This document shows positions 25,280 through 35,416 of a stretch of DNA of 64,000 nucleotides, piece after piece. A model generated the notes under the pieces. That model was not told the origin of the DNA. It did not search any database and saw only the letters and a program-made list of their open reading frames with translations. Source of the stretch: Thalassotalea sp. HSM 43 (GTDB lineage: Bacteria; Pseudomonadota; Gammaproteobacteria; Enterobacterales; Alteromonadaceae); NCBI RefSeq assembly GCF_004752005.1, contig NZ_CP038493.1, forward strand, positions 3,620,302-3,684,301, written 5' to 3'. Made by a program: the position numbers and the translations under genes. Numbering within the stretch: the first letter of the stretch is position 1; each line of letters opens with the position of its first letter.

Positions 25280-28200
25280 ATGTATAAAACCAAACTATCT
25301 TTTACGATGCGCAAATTAAGCGCTTCTTTTTGTTGTATTTTTCTGGCACTAGTTAGTGCGCAGTTATTCGCGTCGTCGTATCGATATTCCAACCATGAGA
25401 TTCAATTTACCAACTTAAAAGACAGCAAACGCTTATCACAACAATCGGTTAATGCCATTGCTCAAGATAAAATGGGCTATATCTGGATTGGTAACCAAAA
25501 TGGTTTAAACCGCTTTGATGGTATCTCTTCTAAAGCTTATAACCATAACCCTCGTGATCCAAAATCCCTTGCAAGTAATTGGGTTAAGGACGTATTTGTT
25601 GATTCAGAAGAGCGGATCTGGGTATTAGGTGATGGTGGTATTAGTTTATATCTACCTGAGATTGATGGCTTTCGTAATCTAAGTGATTCAGCGCAATACA
25701 AAGATATCATTCCAAGTGATTTTGATGTGGCCGCAGAAGACGCTAACGGTAACTTATATTTTGGCAGTCGTAACCAAGGTATTATTGCGTTTATTGATAA
25801 TGGCTCAGATGTTAAACATTTTAACGAACTTGATGGTAAATCCCATCTTAGTGGCAATGCGATAGCCGATCTTCAATTTGATTCTGCGAATAATTTTTGG
25901 GTAGGAACAACGGTTAATGGTCTTAATTTATTAAAACCTGGAGAAGACTCCTTTGTTACATTTTCTACATCGACGCAAATTTCGATACCCAGCAACAAAA
26001 TAAAAACCATTTATGAAGATAATTCCAATATTCTTTGGATCGCCACTGGCGATAAAGGGGTATTTACGTTCGATCCTATCGGTGGCGTACAAAAGCGTTA
26101 TATCTCATCAGAGCAATCGGGCACTTTATGTCACGATAGCGTACATGACATATATCAGGATAAAAATAATATTCTGTGGTTTGCTACCGATAGTGGCTTA
26201 TGCCAATACCAAAGTGAAACCGATAGCTTTATCGCTCACCGCCATAGCGATGCAAGGCCCACCAGTTTAATAGATGATAGGGTCAAAACGTTATTCCAAG
26301 ACGACGGTGGCGTTATGTGGGTTGGTACACAAAGCGGTTTAAGTCGTTGGAACGCAAGTTTGGCCAAGTTTCCTCATGTTCGTAAGGGAATGAACGATAA
26401 TATTTCGTCGGATGTCATTGCCTCATTTGCTGAAGACGCAGCCGGCAACTTGTATGTTGGCACCTGGGGCGGCGGCTTAAATGTTTTTGACTCAGATAAC
26501 ACCAAAACCGAAGTGATTAAAGCGAGCCCGGGTACAGAAGGCGCCTTGCAAGATGAGCGGGTGTTAAGTTTATTGGTCGATTCAAATGACAATTTATGGG
26601 TAGGCACATTTCGTCAGGGCCTGCATCTGCGTCGCAGCGGAGAATCAACATTTCAACTGTTTACCAATGACCAAACCAAAGAGCATCATTTAAGCAGTAA
26701 CGCCATTTCAAAAATCATCGAATTACCAAGCGGCAATATCGTTGCTGCAACCTTTGGTGGCGGTCTCAATATTATTGATGCAAACGGCAAGATCACTCAT
26801 ATCGAAAGCGATGAGAACAATAAAGATTCCATTTCAAGTGATAGGGTACTCGATGTTATCTACGATGGAGCGAGTCATTTATGGATAGCGACACGCAGTG
26901 GTGGCGTCAATACTTACAACATTAAAAGTGGCAAAGTAAATTACTTTAGTCATCATCAACAACAACCATATTCATTGCCAACCAATAAAATTGTTAGTTT
27001 ATTAAATACCGAAAAGTATATTTGGGTGGCTACCCAAGATGCCGGTTTGGCACGTATTCGCAAAGATAACTTCGCCAAAGGTAACATGCACTTTGAATTA
27101 ATTGGTTTGCAACATGGTCTGCCTAGTTTGTTCACCTATGGCATGGTAGAAGACGATGACGGCTATGTTTGGGTCAGTCATACGCGAGGCTTATCGCGCA
27201 TTAACGCTAAGACGTTAAAAGTGAACAGCTTTAATACCACGCATGGTTTGCAAGGCGAAGACTTTAACAGTGGTGCTTATTTTAAATCTGCTACAGGCAG
27301 GGTGTTCTTTGGTGGTTCTAATGGTTTTAATGCCTTTATGCCTGATCAGATCCCAATTAATAATTATCAGGCACCGTTACGGTTAACGCGGTTCAGTATT
27401 TTTGGTACTGAAATGCCAATTGAAAAAGTATTCAATCATAATGAAGTGCTTGAACTGAAACATTCTGATGCCTTTTTAGAATTTGAATTTGCGTCCTTGG
27501 ATTACACCAAGCCAGAAGACAATCAATTTCAATACATGATGCAAGGCTTGCGTAATGAATGGGTTGATTCTGACAACAATAATCGTATTACGTTTACCAA
27601 TTTACCGGATGGTGATTACATCTTCCGAGTGCGCGGTTCAAACAACGATGGTGTATGGAGCAAACAGGAGCTGAGTTTACCTATTAAGGTAAATCCACCA
27701 TGGTGGTACAGCTGGTATGCCTATGCATTTTATGCCTTAGCAACATTACTTTTAATCGCAAGCTTGGTGATGCGCAGTAAGCAACGTCGTCGCGATCAAC
27801 TAGCCTATCAAGCGCAATTGGAAAAAGACGTGGCGGAACGGACCGCAGAATTGCAACAGGCAAACGTTGCCTTGGAAGTCGCGGTTATTGAAACCAATAA
27901 AGCTAAAGATACCGCAGAACGAGCAGCACAAACCAAGTCTAATTTCTTAGCTACCATGAGTCATGAGATACGTACACCGATGAACTCGATCATCGGTATG
28001 AGTGATTTATTACTGAAAACAGGCTTAAATCGAACTCAAAATCGCTACGCGCTGTCTGTGCAAAAAGCCAGTCAAATGTTGCTTGATTTGATCAATGATA
28101 TTCTCGATTTTTCAAAGATGGAAGCCGATCAAATTGAATTGGAAAAACAACCCTTCAACTTACATGAGCTGGTCGAAGAAACGGCGTTTTTATTCGCCAA

Positions 28201-29911
28201 TCGCGTTCATGACAAAGGCGTTGAATTGGCGGTAACTATTGACCCTCATGCGCCGGTATGGGTTGTCGGCGACGCGTTACGCATTCGCCAAATTATCGCC
28301 AACTTGCTTGGCAATGCCGTTAAGTTTACCGAGCAGGGTCATATTGAAATAAGCTGCTCTGTAAAAGGTGACCATATTGTCATCAGTGTGTCGGACACAG
28401 GCATAGGGATTGCCAAAGCCAATCAAAATAAGATTTTTAAAGCGTTTCGCCAAGAAGACAGCTCGACTACCCGTCGATATGGTGGCACAGGTTTAGGCTT
28501 GGCGATCATCAAGCGATTGCTGGAAGTCATGAACGGCAATATTGATGTGGTATCGATACCTAACAAAGGCTCAGTGTTCACCATTAACTTACCTTTGGTA
28601 AGAGCTGAGCAGCATGAGCAGTGTCAGTCACAAAGTTTTGATTCTCATGTTGTCGTGCTCAGTGATTCGCAAATTGTGCGTCGCATGACCATCAATACCC
28701 TGCATCGATTAGGCATTGATGCTGATACGATTGATAAGCCTTTAGACTTTGTATCTCAACAACCGCTGAATGATGCCGATTTATACATCATTGATAGCCC
28801 ATTATTGGAAAACCCAGCGGTTAAGCACTTTTTTGCCAAACGTAAACACGTGGTGTTGTTAACCAGTACCTCAGCGGATGGTAAGGTCAAGGATCATGGT
28901 TTCCATTTAGAAAAACCGCTAAGAAAGCAAGTAACCATAGAAGTGTTGCATGACTGTCTAAGTGGCACCATTCGTGAGGAAAAAGACGGTTTTGTTGATG
29001 CCTTTGCCAACGTCGATGAGTTTAGAGCTCGAATTTTGCTTGTTGAGGATGTGCGCACAAACCAAGAAGTCGCCACCAGTATGCTGCATATGTTTGGCTG
29101 TGAGGTTGATATTGCCGAAAATGGTCAGGTAGCGTTAGAGATGGTTAAGACAACCCAATATGACCTTTTACTGATGGACTGCCAAATGCCGGTCATGGAT
29201 GGCTTTGAAGCAACCCGAGCCATACGCAAGTGGCAAAGTTATATGAACCTTGAGGCGGTGCCGATTGTCGCGCTAACCGCAGGGGTTGGTTTGGGGTATG
29301 AACAAAAATGTATCGATGCGGGTATGAATTCACACACCTATAAACCGTTTACCATCAATCAAATATTGACGGTGTTAAATCAATTTTTGGCACACCTTAA
29401 AGTTGACGATGCTGAAATCGATGAGTTTATCGAGGCCTACCATATAGAAGGTAGCCATGCTCAGGGGCAAGATAACGCAGACCAAGGAACGATTGAAGAC
29501 TGCAATAACGAACGTCAGTCATCTTCGGCGCCACAAAAGCCATTGCAAACAACCGACAATCTGATTGATAAAAGCGCGGTTGATGCCATAAAAGACATAG
29601 AAAAGATGACCGGCAAGCCAATTTATGCCAAAGTCTATAAAACATTTAAAGAGGAGTTCGCTCATAAATACCAAGCGCTTGAACAAGCACTTGAAAGTAA
29701 TGATAGCGAACAGGTACGAAAAACCGCTCACGCCATGAAATCACTGAGCGCTAATGTCGGTGGCAAAAAGCTTGCTGACTATTGTGCGCAAATTGAGCGA
29801 AATGCCAGCCAAGGAAATATTGACACTTGTTTACGCTATAGCCAGCAGTTGCAAGATGTATACGGCGAAACCAATCTTGTACTTGATGAAATAGCCAGAG
29901 AAGTTGTATGA
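25280..29911 (+). CDS. Giant hybrid sensor histidine kinase (Reg_prop - Y_Y_Y - HisKA - REC - Hpt)
   Basis: This 1543-residue protein is a one-protein phosphorelay of the hybrid two-component family. A signal peptide (about residues 1-32) is followed by a periplasmic double beta-propeller of Reg_prop blades ([24 protein letters not shown], and so on) to ~750, a Y_Y_Y domain (~755-815) and a membrane helix ([24 protein letters not shown]). A coiled coil leads to HisKA ([10 protein letters not shown], His895) and HATPase_c (GNAVKF, DTGIGIA, GGTGLGL). A degenerate receiver lies around 1115-1225, a full receiver has MDCQMP (Asp1300), and a C-terminal Hpt has AHAMKS (His1484). Related proteins sense polysaccharide breakdown products, but the ligand here is unknown. 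It overlaps the next gene by 4 bases. Confidence 0.92.
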   Translation: MYKTKLSFTMRKLSASFCCIFLALVSAQLFASSYRYSNHEIQFTNLKDSKRLSQQSVNAIAQDKMGYIWIGNQNGLNRFDGISSKAYNHNPRDPKSLASNWVKDVFVDSEERIWVLGDGGISLYLPEIDGFRNLSDSAQYKDIIPSDFDVAAEDANGNLYFGSRNQGIIAFIDNGSDVKHFNELDGKSHLSGNAIADLQFDSANNFWVGTTVNGLNLLKPGEDSFVTFSTSTQISIPSNKIKTIYEDNSNILWIATGDKGVFTFDPIGGVQKRYISSEQSGTLCHDSVHDIYQDKNNILWFATDSGLCQYQSETDSFIAHRHSDARPTSLIDDRVKTLFQDDGGVMWVGTQSGLSRWNASLAKFPHVRKGMNDNISSDVIASFAEDAAGNLYVGTWGGGLNVFDSDNTKTEVIKASPGTEGALQDERVLSLLVDSNDNLWVGTFRQGLHLRRSGESTFQLFTNDQTKEHHLSSNAISKIIELPSGNIVAATFGGGLNIIDANGKITHIESDENNKDSISSDRVLDVIYDGASHLWIATRSGGVNTYNIKSGKVNYFSHHQQQPYSLPTNKIVSLLNTEKYIWVATQDAGLARIRKDNFAKGNMHFELIGLQHGLPSLFTYGMVEDDDGYVWVSHTRGLSRINAKTLKVNSFNTTHGLQGEDFNSGAYFKSATGRVFFGGSNGFNAFMPDQIPINNYQAPLRLTRFSIFGTEMPIEKVFNHNEVLELKHSDAFLEFEFASLDYTKPEDNQFQYMMQGLRNEWVDSDNNNRITFTNLPDGDYIFRVRGSNNDGVWSKQELSLPIKVNPPWWYSWYAYAFYALATLLLIASLVMRSKQRRRDQLAYQAQLEKDVAERTAELQQANVALEVAVIETNKAKDTAERAAQTKSNFLATMSHEIRTPMNSIIGMSDLLLKTGLNRTQNRYALSVQKASQMLLDLINDILDFSKMEADQIELEKQPFNLHELVEETAFLFANRVHDKGVELAVTIDPHAPVWVVGDALRIRQIIANLLGNAVKFTEQGHIEISCSVKGDHIVISVSDTGIGIAKANQNKIFKAFRQEDSSTTRRYGGTGLGLAIIKRLLEVMNGNIDVVSIPNKGSVFTINLPLVRAEQHEQCQSQSFDSHVVVLSDSQIVRRMTINTLHRLGIDADTIDKPLDFVSQQPLNDADLYIIDSPLLENPAVKHFFAKRKHVVLLTSTSADGKVKDHGFHLEKPLRKQVTIEVLHDCLSGTIREEKDGFVDAFANVDEFRARILLVEDVRTNQEVATSMLHMFGCEVDIAENGQVALEMVKTTQYDLLLMDCQMPVMDGFEATRAIRKWQSYMNLEAVPIVALTAGVGLGYEQKCIDAGMNSHTYKPFTINQILTVLNQFLAHLKVDDAEIDEFIEAYHIEGSHAQGQDNADQGTIEDCNNERQSSSAPQKPLQTTDNLIDKSAVDAIKDIEKMTGKPIYAKVYKTFKEEFAHKYQALEQALESNDSEQVRKTAHAMKSLSANVGGKKLADYCAQIERNASQGNIDTCLRYSQQLQDVYGETNLVLDEIAREVV

Positions 29912-31698
29912 GCGAAGATGAATTAAAAGATTATAACGGGTATAAAGTACTGGTCTGTGATGACGATCCAACCTATCTGATGTTAATGCGAGATACGTTA
30001 GAGGCAGAAGGTTTTTACGTGATTGATGCGTGCGACGGCGAACGTGCCATTGCGGCATTTATAGAACATGAAATTGATATCGTACTACTTGATGTTGAAA
30101 TGCCTGGTTTAAGTGGCCATAAAGTTTGTGAGCGCATTCGACAGCACCCTAAAGGTAAAGATATTCCTATCTTAATGATCACCGGTGCAGATGATTATCA
30201 GTCTATTCGCCGTGCCTATGATATTGGCGCAACCGACTTTTTACCTAAGCCGATTCGCTGGCCAATGATAGGCCATCGTGTTCGCTATATGTTGCGTTCA
30301 CAACAGGCGGTAAACGAGCTTAGACACTCAAAAGAGCACTTGCATTATCTTGCCTATTACGACAGCTTAACCGGGTTACCCAACAGACAAAGTTTTTACG
30401 ACAAGCTTCATCATTTGATCGAGTCAGCGCAAACCAATAAACAAAGGCTTGGCGTACTGTTTATCGATCTTGATCAGTTCAAGCGAATCAACGATACCTT
30501 AGGCCATAATTTTGGTGACAAAGTCCTTAAAAAAGTTGCCAAAATACTTGATCAAACTCTGGCAAGTTATCACGGCGTATCGCCAAGTAGCTTGAAACCT
30601 CAGGTGTCACAAGTGGCCCGTTTAGGTGGTGATGAATTTACGGTATTTTTGGATAACATCGATACCTTGGATGACATCAATGTGGTGGCGCAAGATATCA
30701 TCGATGCGGTGTCTAAACCTTTGATGATTGAGCAATACGAAGTTTTAGTGACGCCAAGCATTGGCGTATCGGTATTTCCGGATGACGCCATTAGTGTAAC
30801 CAATTTGATGAAAAATGCTGATGTTGCTATGTATCATGCCAAACAAGAAGGGCGAAGTTGTTTTAAATATTACAGCAGCTCTCTCAACCATTTGGCTGCC
30901 GAACGCTTGCAAATGGAACAGGCATTGCGTAAAGCGGTTGATAATAATGAACTGGAAGTATTCTATCAGCCACAAGTGTGCAGCAAAGCCGGTAATATCG
31001 TCGGCGCTGAAGCATTAGTTCGTTGGCGCAGTGAAGAGTTTGGCTATGTATCACCGGCTAAATTTATCCCTATTGCCGAAGAAACAGGCCTTATCGCCGC
31101 GATTGGCGAGTGGGTATTAGAAAATGCCTGTATGCAAGCCAGTTTGTGGCAAAAGCAGGGGTATCATGACTTAAAAGTCTCCGTTAATGTCTCAAGCATT
31201 CAGTTTCGCCGTGGCACTTTGCTTAGCCATTTAGAAAAGGTGTTACAACACACCCAAATTAATCGTAAATCATTGCAGCTGGAACTGACCGAAAGCGCCA
31301 TCATGAATGACGTCAAAGACAACATCAGCCGATTACAACAGATCAAAGATCTTGGCGTTGATATTGCCATTGATGACTTTGGTACCGGCTATTCATCGCT
31401 TAGTTACTTAAAGCGCTTTCCTATCGATACGGTAAAAATTGATCGCTCATTTATTATTGATCTCGCCACATCAGAAGATGATAAAGCCATTGTTCAGGCA
31501 ATCATTGCTTTGGCTAACGCACTTAACCTAGATGTGATTGCCGAAGGCGTTGAAAACGATGCTCAGTTGCACGTACTAGAGCAACATGGTGTGACAATGG
31601 TACAGGGCTTTTTATTTGGCGCAGCGGTTAACGCCACTGAATTTGAAGCCTTGTTGTCACATGATTATTGTGGCTGGGTTACTGAGGGGCAGGCGTAA
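29908..31698 (+). CDS. Response regulator with GGDEF and EAL domains
   Basis: This 596-residue cytoplasmic protein probably makes and/or breaks cyclic di-GMP under phosphorelay control. Domains in order: REC (LLDVEMPG, Asp62; DD at 18-19), GGDEF (RLGGDEF, residues 240-244, intact) and EAL (GAEALVRW, residues 368-370, intact; [10 protein letters not shown] present). Both output motifs look complete, so which activity dominates cannot be said. Its start ATG overlaps the kinase stop codon (ATGA) and its own stop overlaps the next start by one base, so the three are translationally coupled. The kinase's Hpt domain is the natural phosphate donor. Confidence 0.93.
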   Translation: MSEDELKDYNGYKVLVCDDDPTYLMLMRDTLEAEGFYVIDACDGERAIAAFIEHEIDIVLLDVEMPGLSGHKVCERIRQHPKGKDIPILMITGADDYQSIRRAYDIGATDFLPKPIRWPMIGHRVRYMLRSQQAVNELRHSKEHLHYLAYYDSLTGLPNRQSFYDKLHHLIESAQTNKQRLGVLFIDLDQFKRINDTLGHNFGDKVLKKVAKILDQTLASYHGVSPSSLKPQVSQVARLGGDEFTVFLDNIDTLDDINVVAQDIIDAVSKPLMIEQYEVLVTPSIGVSVFPDDAISVTNLMKNADVAMYHAKQEGRSCFKYYSSSLNHLAAERLQMEQALRKAVDNNELEVFYQPQVCSKAGNIVGAEALVRWRSEEFGYVSPAKFIPIAEETGLIAAIGEWVLENACMQASLWQKQGYHDLKVSVNVSSIQFRRGTLLSHLEKVLQHTQINRKSLQLELTESAIMNDVKDNISRLQQIKDLGVDIAIDDFGTGYSSLSYLKRFPIDTVKIDRSFIIDLATSEDDKAIVQAIIALANALNLDVIAEGVENDAQLHVLEQHGVTMVQGFLFGAAVNATEFEALLSHDYCGWVTEGQA

Positions 31699-34577
31699 TG
31701 ACCATTGATTGCCAACAACAATTATTACAACAAGCGGTTTCTGCTATTGGTGAGGTACAGGTTTATCTCGACAGTCGTGGTCAAATCGTTACTGCCAATC
31801 AATCGGCATTATCACTTTTAGCGCCGGTGGGTGTCGACATTATCGGTCAACCATGGCCGACATTGATTCGTATGCGTGAAGATTTAAGTTCTCGCCACGC
31901 CGAGCAGTTTATCGACGCCGCGATTAAAGTTGATACCTTAACTAAATTGCAACCCATCGCGGTACAGTGTGCGAATAATGCCAGTGTTTTGCTCGACGGT
32001 ATTATTGCGCCTATGCATTACGATGATATGGAACGCGGTGCGGTTTTATTTCTTAGACAACTGACTCGCCTTGATCATTTACCTATGGGATTGGCGAATC
32101 ATATTGGTGATGAAAACAAAAGTGTATCGGGAATCTTGTTATTAAGCCCAGATAACTTCAACCAAGTTAATATTGAATATGGCCGTGAAATCGGTGACAA
32201 GGTTTTGTATGGCATAGGTGACTTTTTACGAAAGTTTGCTCGCCCTGGCGATTTAGCATCGCATTATGGCGGTACCATCTATATGTTGATGTTTTATGAT
32301 ACCAACGAAGAGCAAATGCTGAACATGAGCAGTCGTTTGCAGACGTTATTGCATGAGCATCGTTTTGCCGGATTGAATCAATCATTGTCGTTCAGTTGCG
32401 GCTTGGCATTGAATAGCCAAGAAGTCAGCTATTCGCCAATTGAATTGTTTTATTATGCCAACTTTTCGTTATCGAATGCCTTGGAGACCGGTGGCAATCA
32501 ACTAAACCAATGGCAGCATCAAAATACCTTAACGCAAATAGGTAATCTGGATAAAATTTCCGGAAAAGTATCGCAAACCACCGATGGCGATTATCAAAAG
32601 ATGTTGATGCAGTGGAGTATTATCAACCAACAAGGTGATAACGCCCGTAAAGAAGAGTTTATTGAAAGTACCCTAGCTCACCTATGTCATGGCTTTGAAC
32701 TCGACCAAAGTGGTTATTATGAAATCGTTGATAGCGGCAATGGCGTCACCAGTAAGTTGTTGTGTGCCATAGACCAACAAGGTCAACCTGTTGAGCATGC
32801 TGGGTTAACCATCAGTGATACACAACTGCAATTTTTGGCGTCGGTAGAAAATGCCAGTTCAGACTATCGAGTGTTTACCTCGGTATTGGCCAACTCAGGC
32901 ACGCAATCAATCGTTGGTGTCTATGATGAAGAGCGGCTATTAGGCTGTTTGTCATTGATAAACCATTCCGGTATGAGTATTCAAAAGCGCGACCATCATG
33001 TGTTGTGTCATATCGCAGACTTTATTGCCATGACCTTAACCAAACTAGGTCACAGTGATACCGCTGTCGTTAGTCAAAATAAAAACCATGTACCAAATTT
33101 TTGGTTTAATTCGATGTCGATGCATAAGTTAATGGATGAGCTGCAACTGGTGGCACCGACCAATGCGACAGTCCTAATTACGGGTGAATCGGGTACTGGT
33201 AAAGAGATGTTGGCTAAGAGCTTGCACCATTTTTCCGATCGAAAAGATCAACCTTTTGTTATTTTTGATTGCGGTACCGTGGTAGAAAATTTGGTCGAAA
33301 GTGAGTTGTTCGGTCATGTTAAAGGCGCGTTTACTGGCGCCAGTAAGGCCTCTACTGGTGCGATCGCTAAGGCGGATGGTGGTACCTTATTCTTGGATGA
33401 AATTGGTGAATTACCTCTGGAAATGCAAGTTAAATTACTGCGTTTTGTTCAGGAAAAACAATATTCGCAAGTCGGCTCAAGTGATATTAAACGCGTCGAT
33501 GTGCGTTTGGTTGCGGCAACTAATGTCGATTTAAAAGAGCGAATTAAGCAAGGTTTGTTTAGAGAAGATCTTTATTACCGCCTAGATGTGTTCAACCTAA
33601 AAAATATTCCCCTGCGCCAGCGCAGTGACGATATTTTGTTAATCGCATCGTCTTACTTGCAAGTATACAATCGTGAGTACAATAAAGGCATTACGGGTTT
33701 CACCGCCGATGCCAAACAAGCATTATTAGATTACCCTTGGCCGGGTAATATACGAGAATTGAAAAACTTAATTCACAGAGCGGTAATTTTATGTTCTGAG
33801 CAACAACTTGGTTGCGCTCATCTTGGCTTATACCATAGCGGTGAAAACGTCATTGATACTGAGCCTGAGCACACGCAGTCGTCTGTTCAGCGCGAGAACA
33901 CTCATTTTACTAATAATCAGGCTGATATTGCTGGCGTAGCACTGCCTAGTGTTTCGTATATGAGTGCGTCCAATAGCAATGCCATGCATGGCGAGGCAGC
34001 ACAATCCAATGTGGCGTATGCTCCGGCGACCGCACATAACTTGGCAGCGCATAGCCCTGTACCGCATAGCCCAGCACCGCTTAACACGCCATCTGCCAGT
34101 CATTCAGCAGTATCAAGCTATTCGCCAAACACTGTAGCCTTTATGTTTGACCAAGGTGTTGAACAAGCATTGACGGAATTGGTTTTTGCCATTAGTGATG
34201 TGACCTTGCCGTATCAAAAACTGCCACCGGTAGCGAGCTATCTTGAATACGCGCTGTATCAATACGCGATGAATCAGTGCCAGCAGGTTGTGTTGCAATC
34301 GGCGAATGTTCTATTGCTGCCAGAGGCAACTTTTAGACGTCGTTGGCAAAAGCTTCAGCAATTGCCCGAGGTACAAGATTATAAGTTGCTAGGGTTGATT
34401 AATCACATCTCTGAATCGCTTATGCGCATGCCATTGGCAGAGCCTAGAGTGGATTTGATGCAACGTTTATTGGCTAAAGCGGCGTTAGATAGTGGTTTGG
34501 CAGCCAATAGGGCGTGTCAATTATTGGCGATGTCGGCACCGACATTTCGAAAGCTAAAGCATCGATTGGCGGCTTAA
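31698..34577 (+). CDS. Sigma-54-dependent activator with PAS, degenerate GGDEF and GAF-like domains
   Basis: This 959-residue enhancer-binding protein turns on sigma-54 promoters. The N-terminus is PAS-like (QVYLDSRGQIVTANQSA). Residues ~150-310 have a GGDEF-like fold with the signature changed to GGTIY (191-195), so it should not make c-di-GMP. A GAF-like region precedes the AAA+ domain with GESGTGKE (Lys502), GAFTGA (starting at 543, contact with sigma-54) and TLFLDEIGEL. A His/Ser/Ala-rich linker (~720-820) leads to a C-terminal Fis-type helix-turn-helix (CQLLAMSAPTFRKLKHRL). It lacks a receiver domain, so it probably responds by ligand or protein contact. Confidence 0.9.
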   Translation: MTIDCQQQLLQQAVSAIGEVQVYLDSRGQIVTANQSALSLLAPVGVDIIGQPWPTLIRMREDLSSRHAEQFIDAAIKVDTLTKLQPIAVQCANNASVLLDGIIAPMHYDDMERGAVLFLRQLTRLDHLPMGLANHIGDENKSVSGILLLSPDNFNQVNIEYGREIGDKVLYGIGDFLRKFARPGDLASHYGGTIYMLMFYDTNEEQMLNMSSRLQTLLHEHRFAGLNQSLSFSCGLALNSQEVSYSPIELFYYANFSLSNALETGGNQLNQWQHQNTLTQIGNLDKISGKVSQTTDGDYQKMLMQWSIINQQGDNARKEEFIESTLAHLCHGFELDQSGYYEIVDSGNGVTSKLLCAIDQQGQPVEHAGLTISDTQLQFLASVENASSDYRVFTSVLANSGTQSIVGVYDEERLLGCLSLINHSGMSIQKRDHHVLCHIADFIAMTLTKLGHSDTAVVSQNKNHVPNFWFNSMSMHKLMDELQLVAPTNATVLITGESGTGKEMLAKSLHHFSDRKDQPFVIFDCGTVVENLVESELFGHVKGAFTGASKASTGAIAKADGGTLFLDEIGELPLEMQVKLLRFVQEKQYSQVGSSDIKRVDVRLVAATNVDLKERIKQGLFREDLYYRLDVFNLKNIPLRQRSDDILLIASSYLQVYNREYNKGITGFTADAKQALLDYPWPGNIRELKNLIHRAVILCSEQQLGCAHLGLYHSGENVIDTEPEHTQSSVQRENTHFTNNQADIAGVALPSVSYMSASNSNAMHGEAAQSNVAYAPATAHNLAAHSPVPHSPAPLNTPSASHSAVSSYSPNTVAFMFDQGVEQALTELVFAISDVTLPYQKLPPVASYLEYALYQYAMNQCQQVVLQSANVLLLPEATFRRRWQKLQQLPEVQDYKLLGLINHISESLMRMPLAEPRVDLMQRLLAKAALDSGLAANRACQLLAMSAPTFRKLKHRLAA

Positions 34578-34601
34578 AGCATTAAGCCGATAGGTGATAA
34601 A

Positions 34602-34640
34602 CAAAAAAACGCCAACATATGTGTTGGCGTTTTTTTGTTT
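34602..34640. terminator. Bidirectional intrinsic terminator
   Basis: AAAAAAACGCCAACA-TATG-TGTTGGCGTTTTTTT lies between the sigma-54 activator gene and the convergent small gene. Confidence 0.9.
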
Positions 34641-34657
34641 GGAACAAGCGCTAACGA

Positions 34658-34870
34658 TCAGCGTTCGTCGTCTATTCGGTCACCTATCTTGTTAAGAACG
34701 GTTACTTCACCATCACATACTGCAATAATGGATTTACCTTTCTTAAATTCCTCATCAATAACGACTCGACCGCCATCTTTTTGAGGAAATGTCTCAATGG
34801 CGTGTTTTAGTTGTAAAGAGGTTATGTCGTAATAAAGAATGGTTACTTTTCGCTGGATAACTTTAGCCAT
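34658..34870 (-). CDS. Small conserved protein, TIGR02922/DUF2375-like
   Basis: This is a 70-residue protein, MAKVIQRKVTILYYDITSLQLK, with a central ETFPQKDGGRVVIDEEFKKGKSI segment. It resembles the short TIGR02922/DUF2375 family that I remember from Colwellia, Shewanella and Pseudoalteromonas, which fits the suggested taxonomic setting. The function is unknown. No membrane segment is seen. A TAGGAAA ribosome-binding site lies about 10-14 nt upstream. It is monocistronic and convergent with the regulatory cassette. Confidence 0.75.
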   Translation of the reverse strand: MAKVIQRKVTILYYDITSLQLKHAIETFPQKDGGRVVIDEEFKKGKSIIAVCDGEVTVLNKIGDRIDDER

Positions 34871-35416
34871 GTGATTATTATTATTTCCTAATTTCTACAA
34901 CAGGTCTTACCTGCGCATATAACCGTTCCGTCGCTGGTTTTTTGACCTATGAAATCACACAGTCCATGTGTGTTAACTATTTGTAACTACGCTTATTTAT
35001 ATCGAAGTCATATCAATATGTAAACCTATAACTGATAACAAAGATTATTTTCTGTAAAAAGGCTTATAAAAGAGGTGACAAGCGGCTAGGATTAGGGTTT
35101 AATCAATAGTTTGAAAGACGACGGTTTACTGACTTTTGACGTGTGTTTTTTGTTCAGTGAGCGTTAATTATCTTGTCGCATTTTACCTCTAGAGTTGCAA
35201 TCACTCTTGGTCGTTTATCACGTTGCGGCAGGGCTATTTTTATTAGTCGCGTAAATATAAGCTAAAGGGTGCTTTGTTGCACCGTAATAAAAAACGTTTA
35301 TTGCGACTAAAGAAGTGCAGAAGGTAGGGCTTTTATGCTAAAATTCTGCCTCGATAATAATAATGTTGGAGCACCCGATAAACCTAGGTGTTCAAGTTTA
35401 GGGAAAGCATCGTTTT
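34871..35416. other. Intergenic region upstream of gyrA
   Basis: This 546-bp divergent intergenic region shows no credible gene on either strand. It holds AT-rich stretches, the likely promoter of the small protein gene at its left end, and the gyrA promoter near its right end. No repeat copy is present. Confidence 0.6.
35336..35344 (+). promoter_or_regulatory. Candidate extended -10 promoter of gyrA
   Basis: TGC-TAAAAT gives an extended -10 element about 73 bases before the gyrA ATG. No good -35 hexamer is present at the right distance, as is common for extended -10 promoters. This is inference from motif only. Confidence 0.35.
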
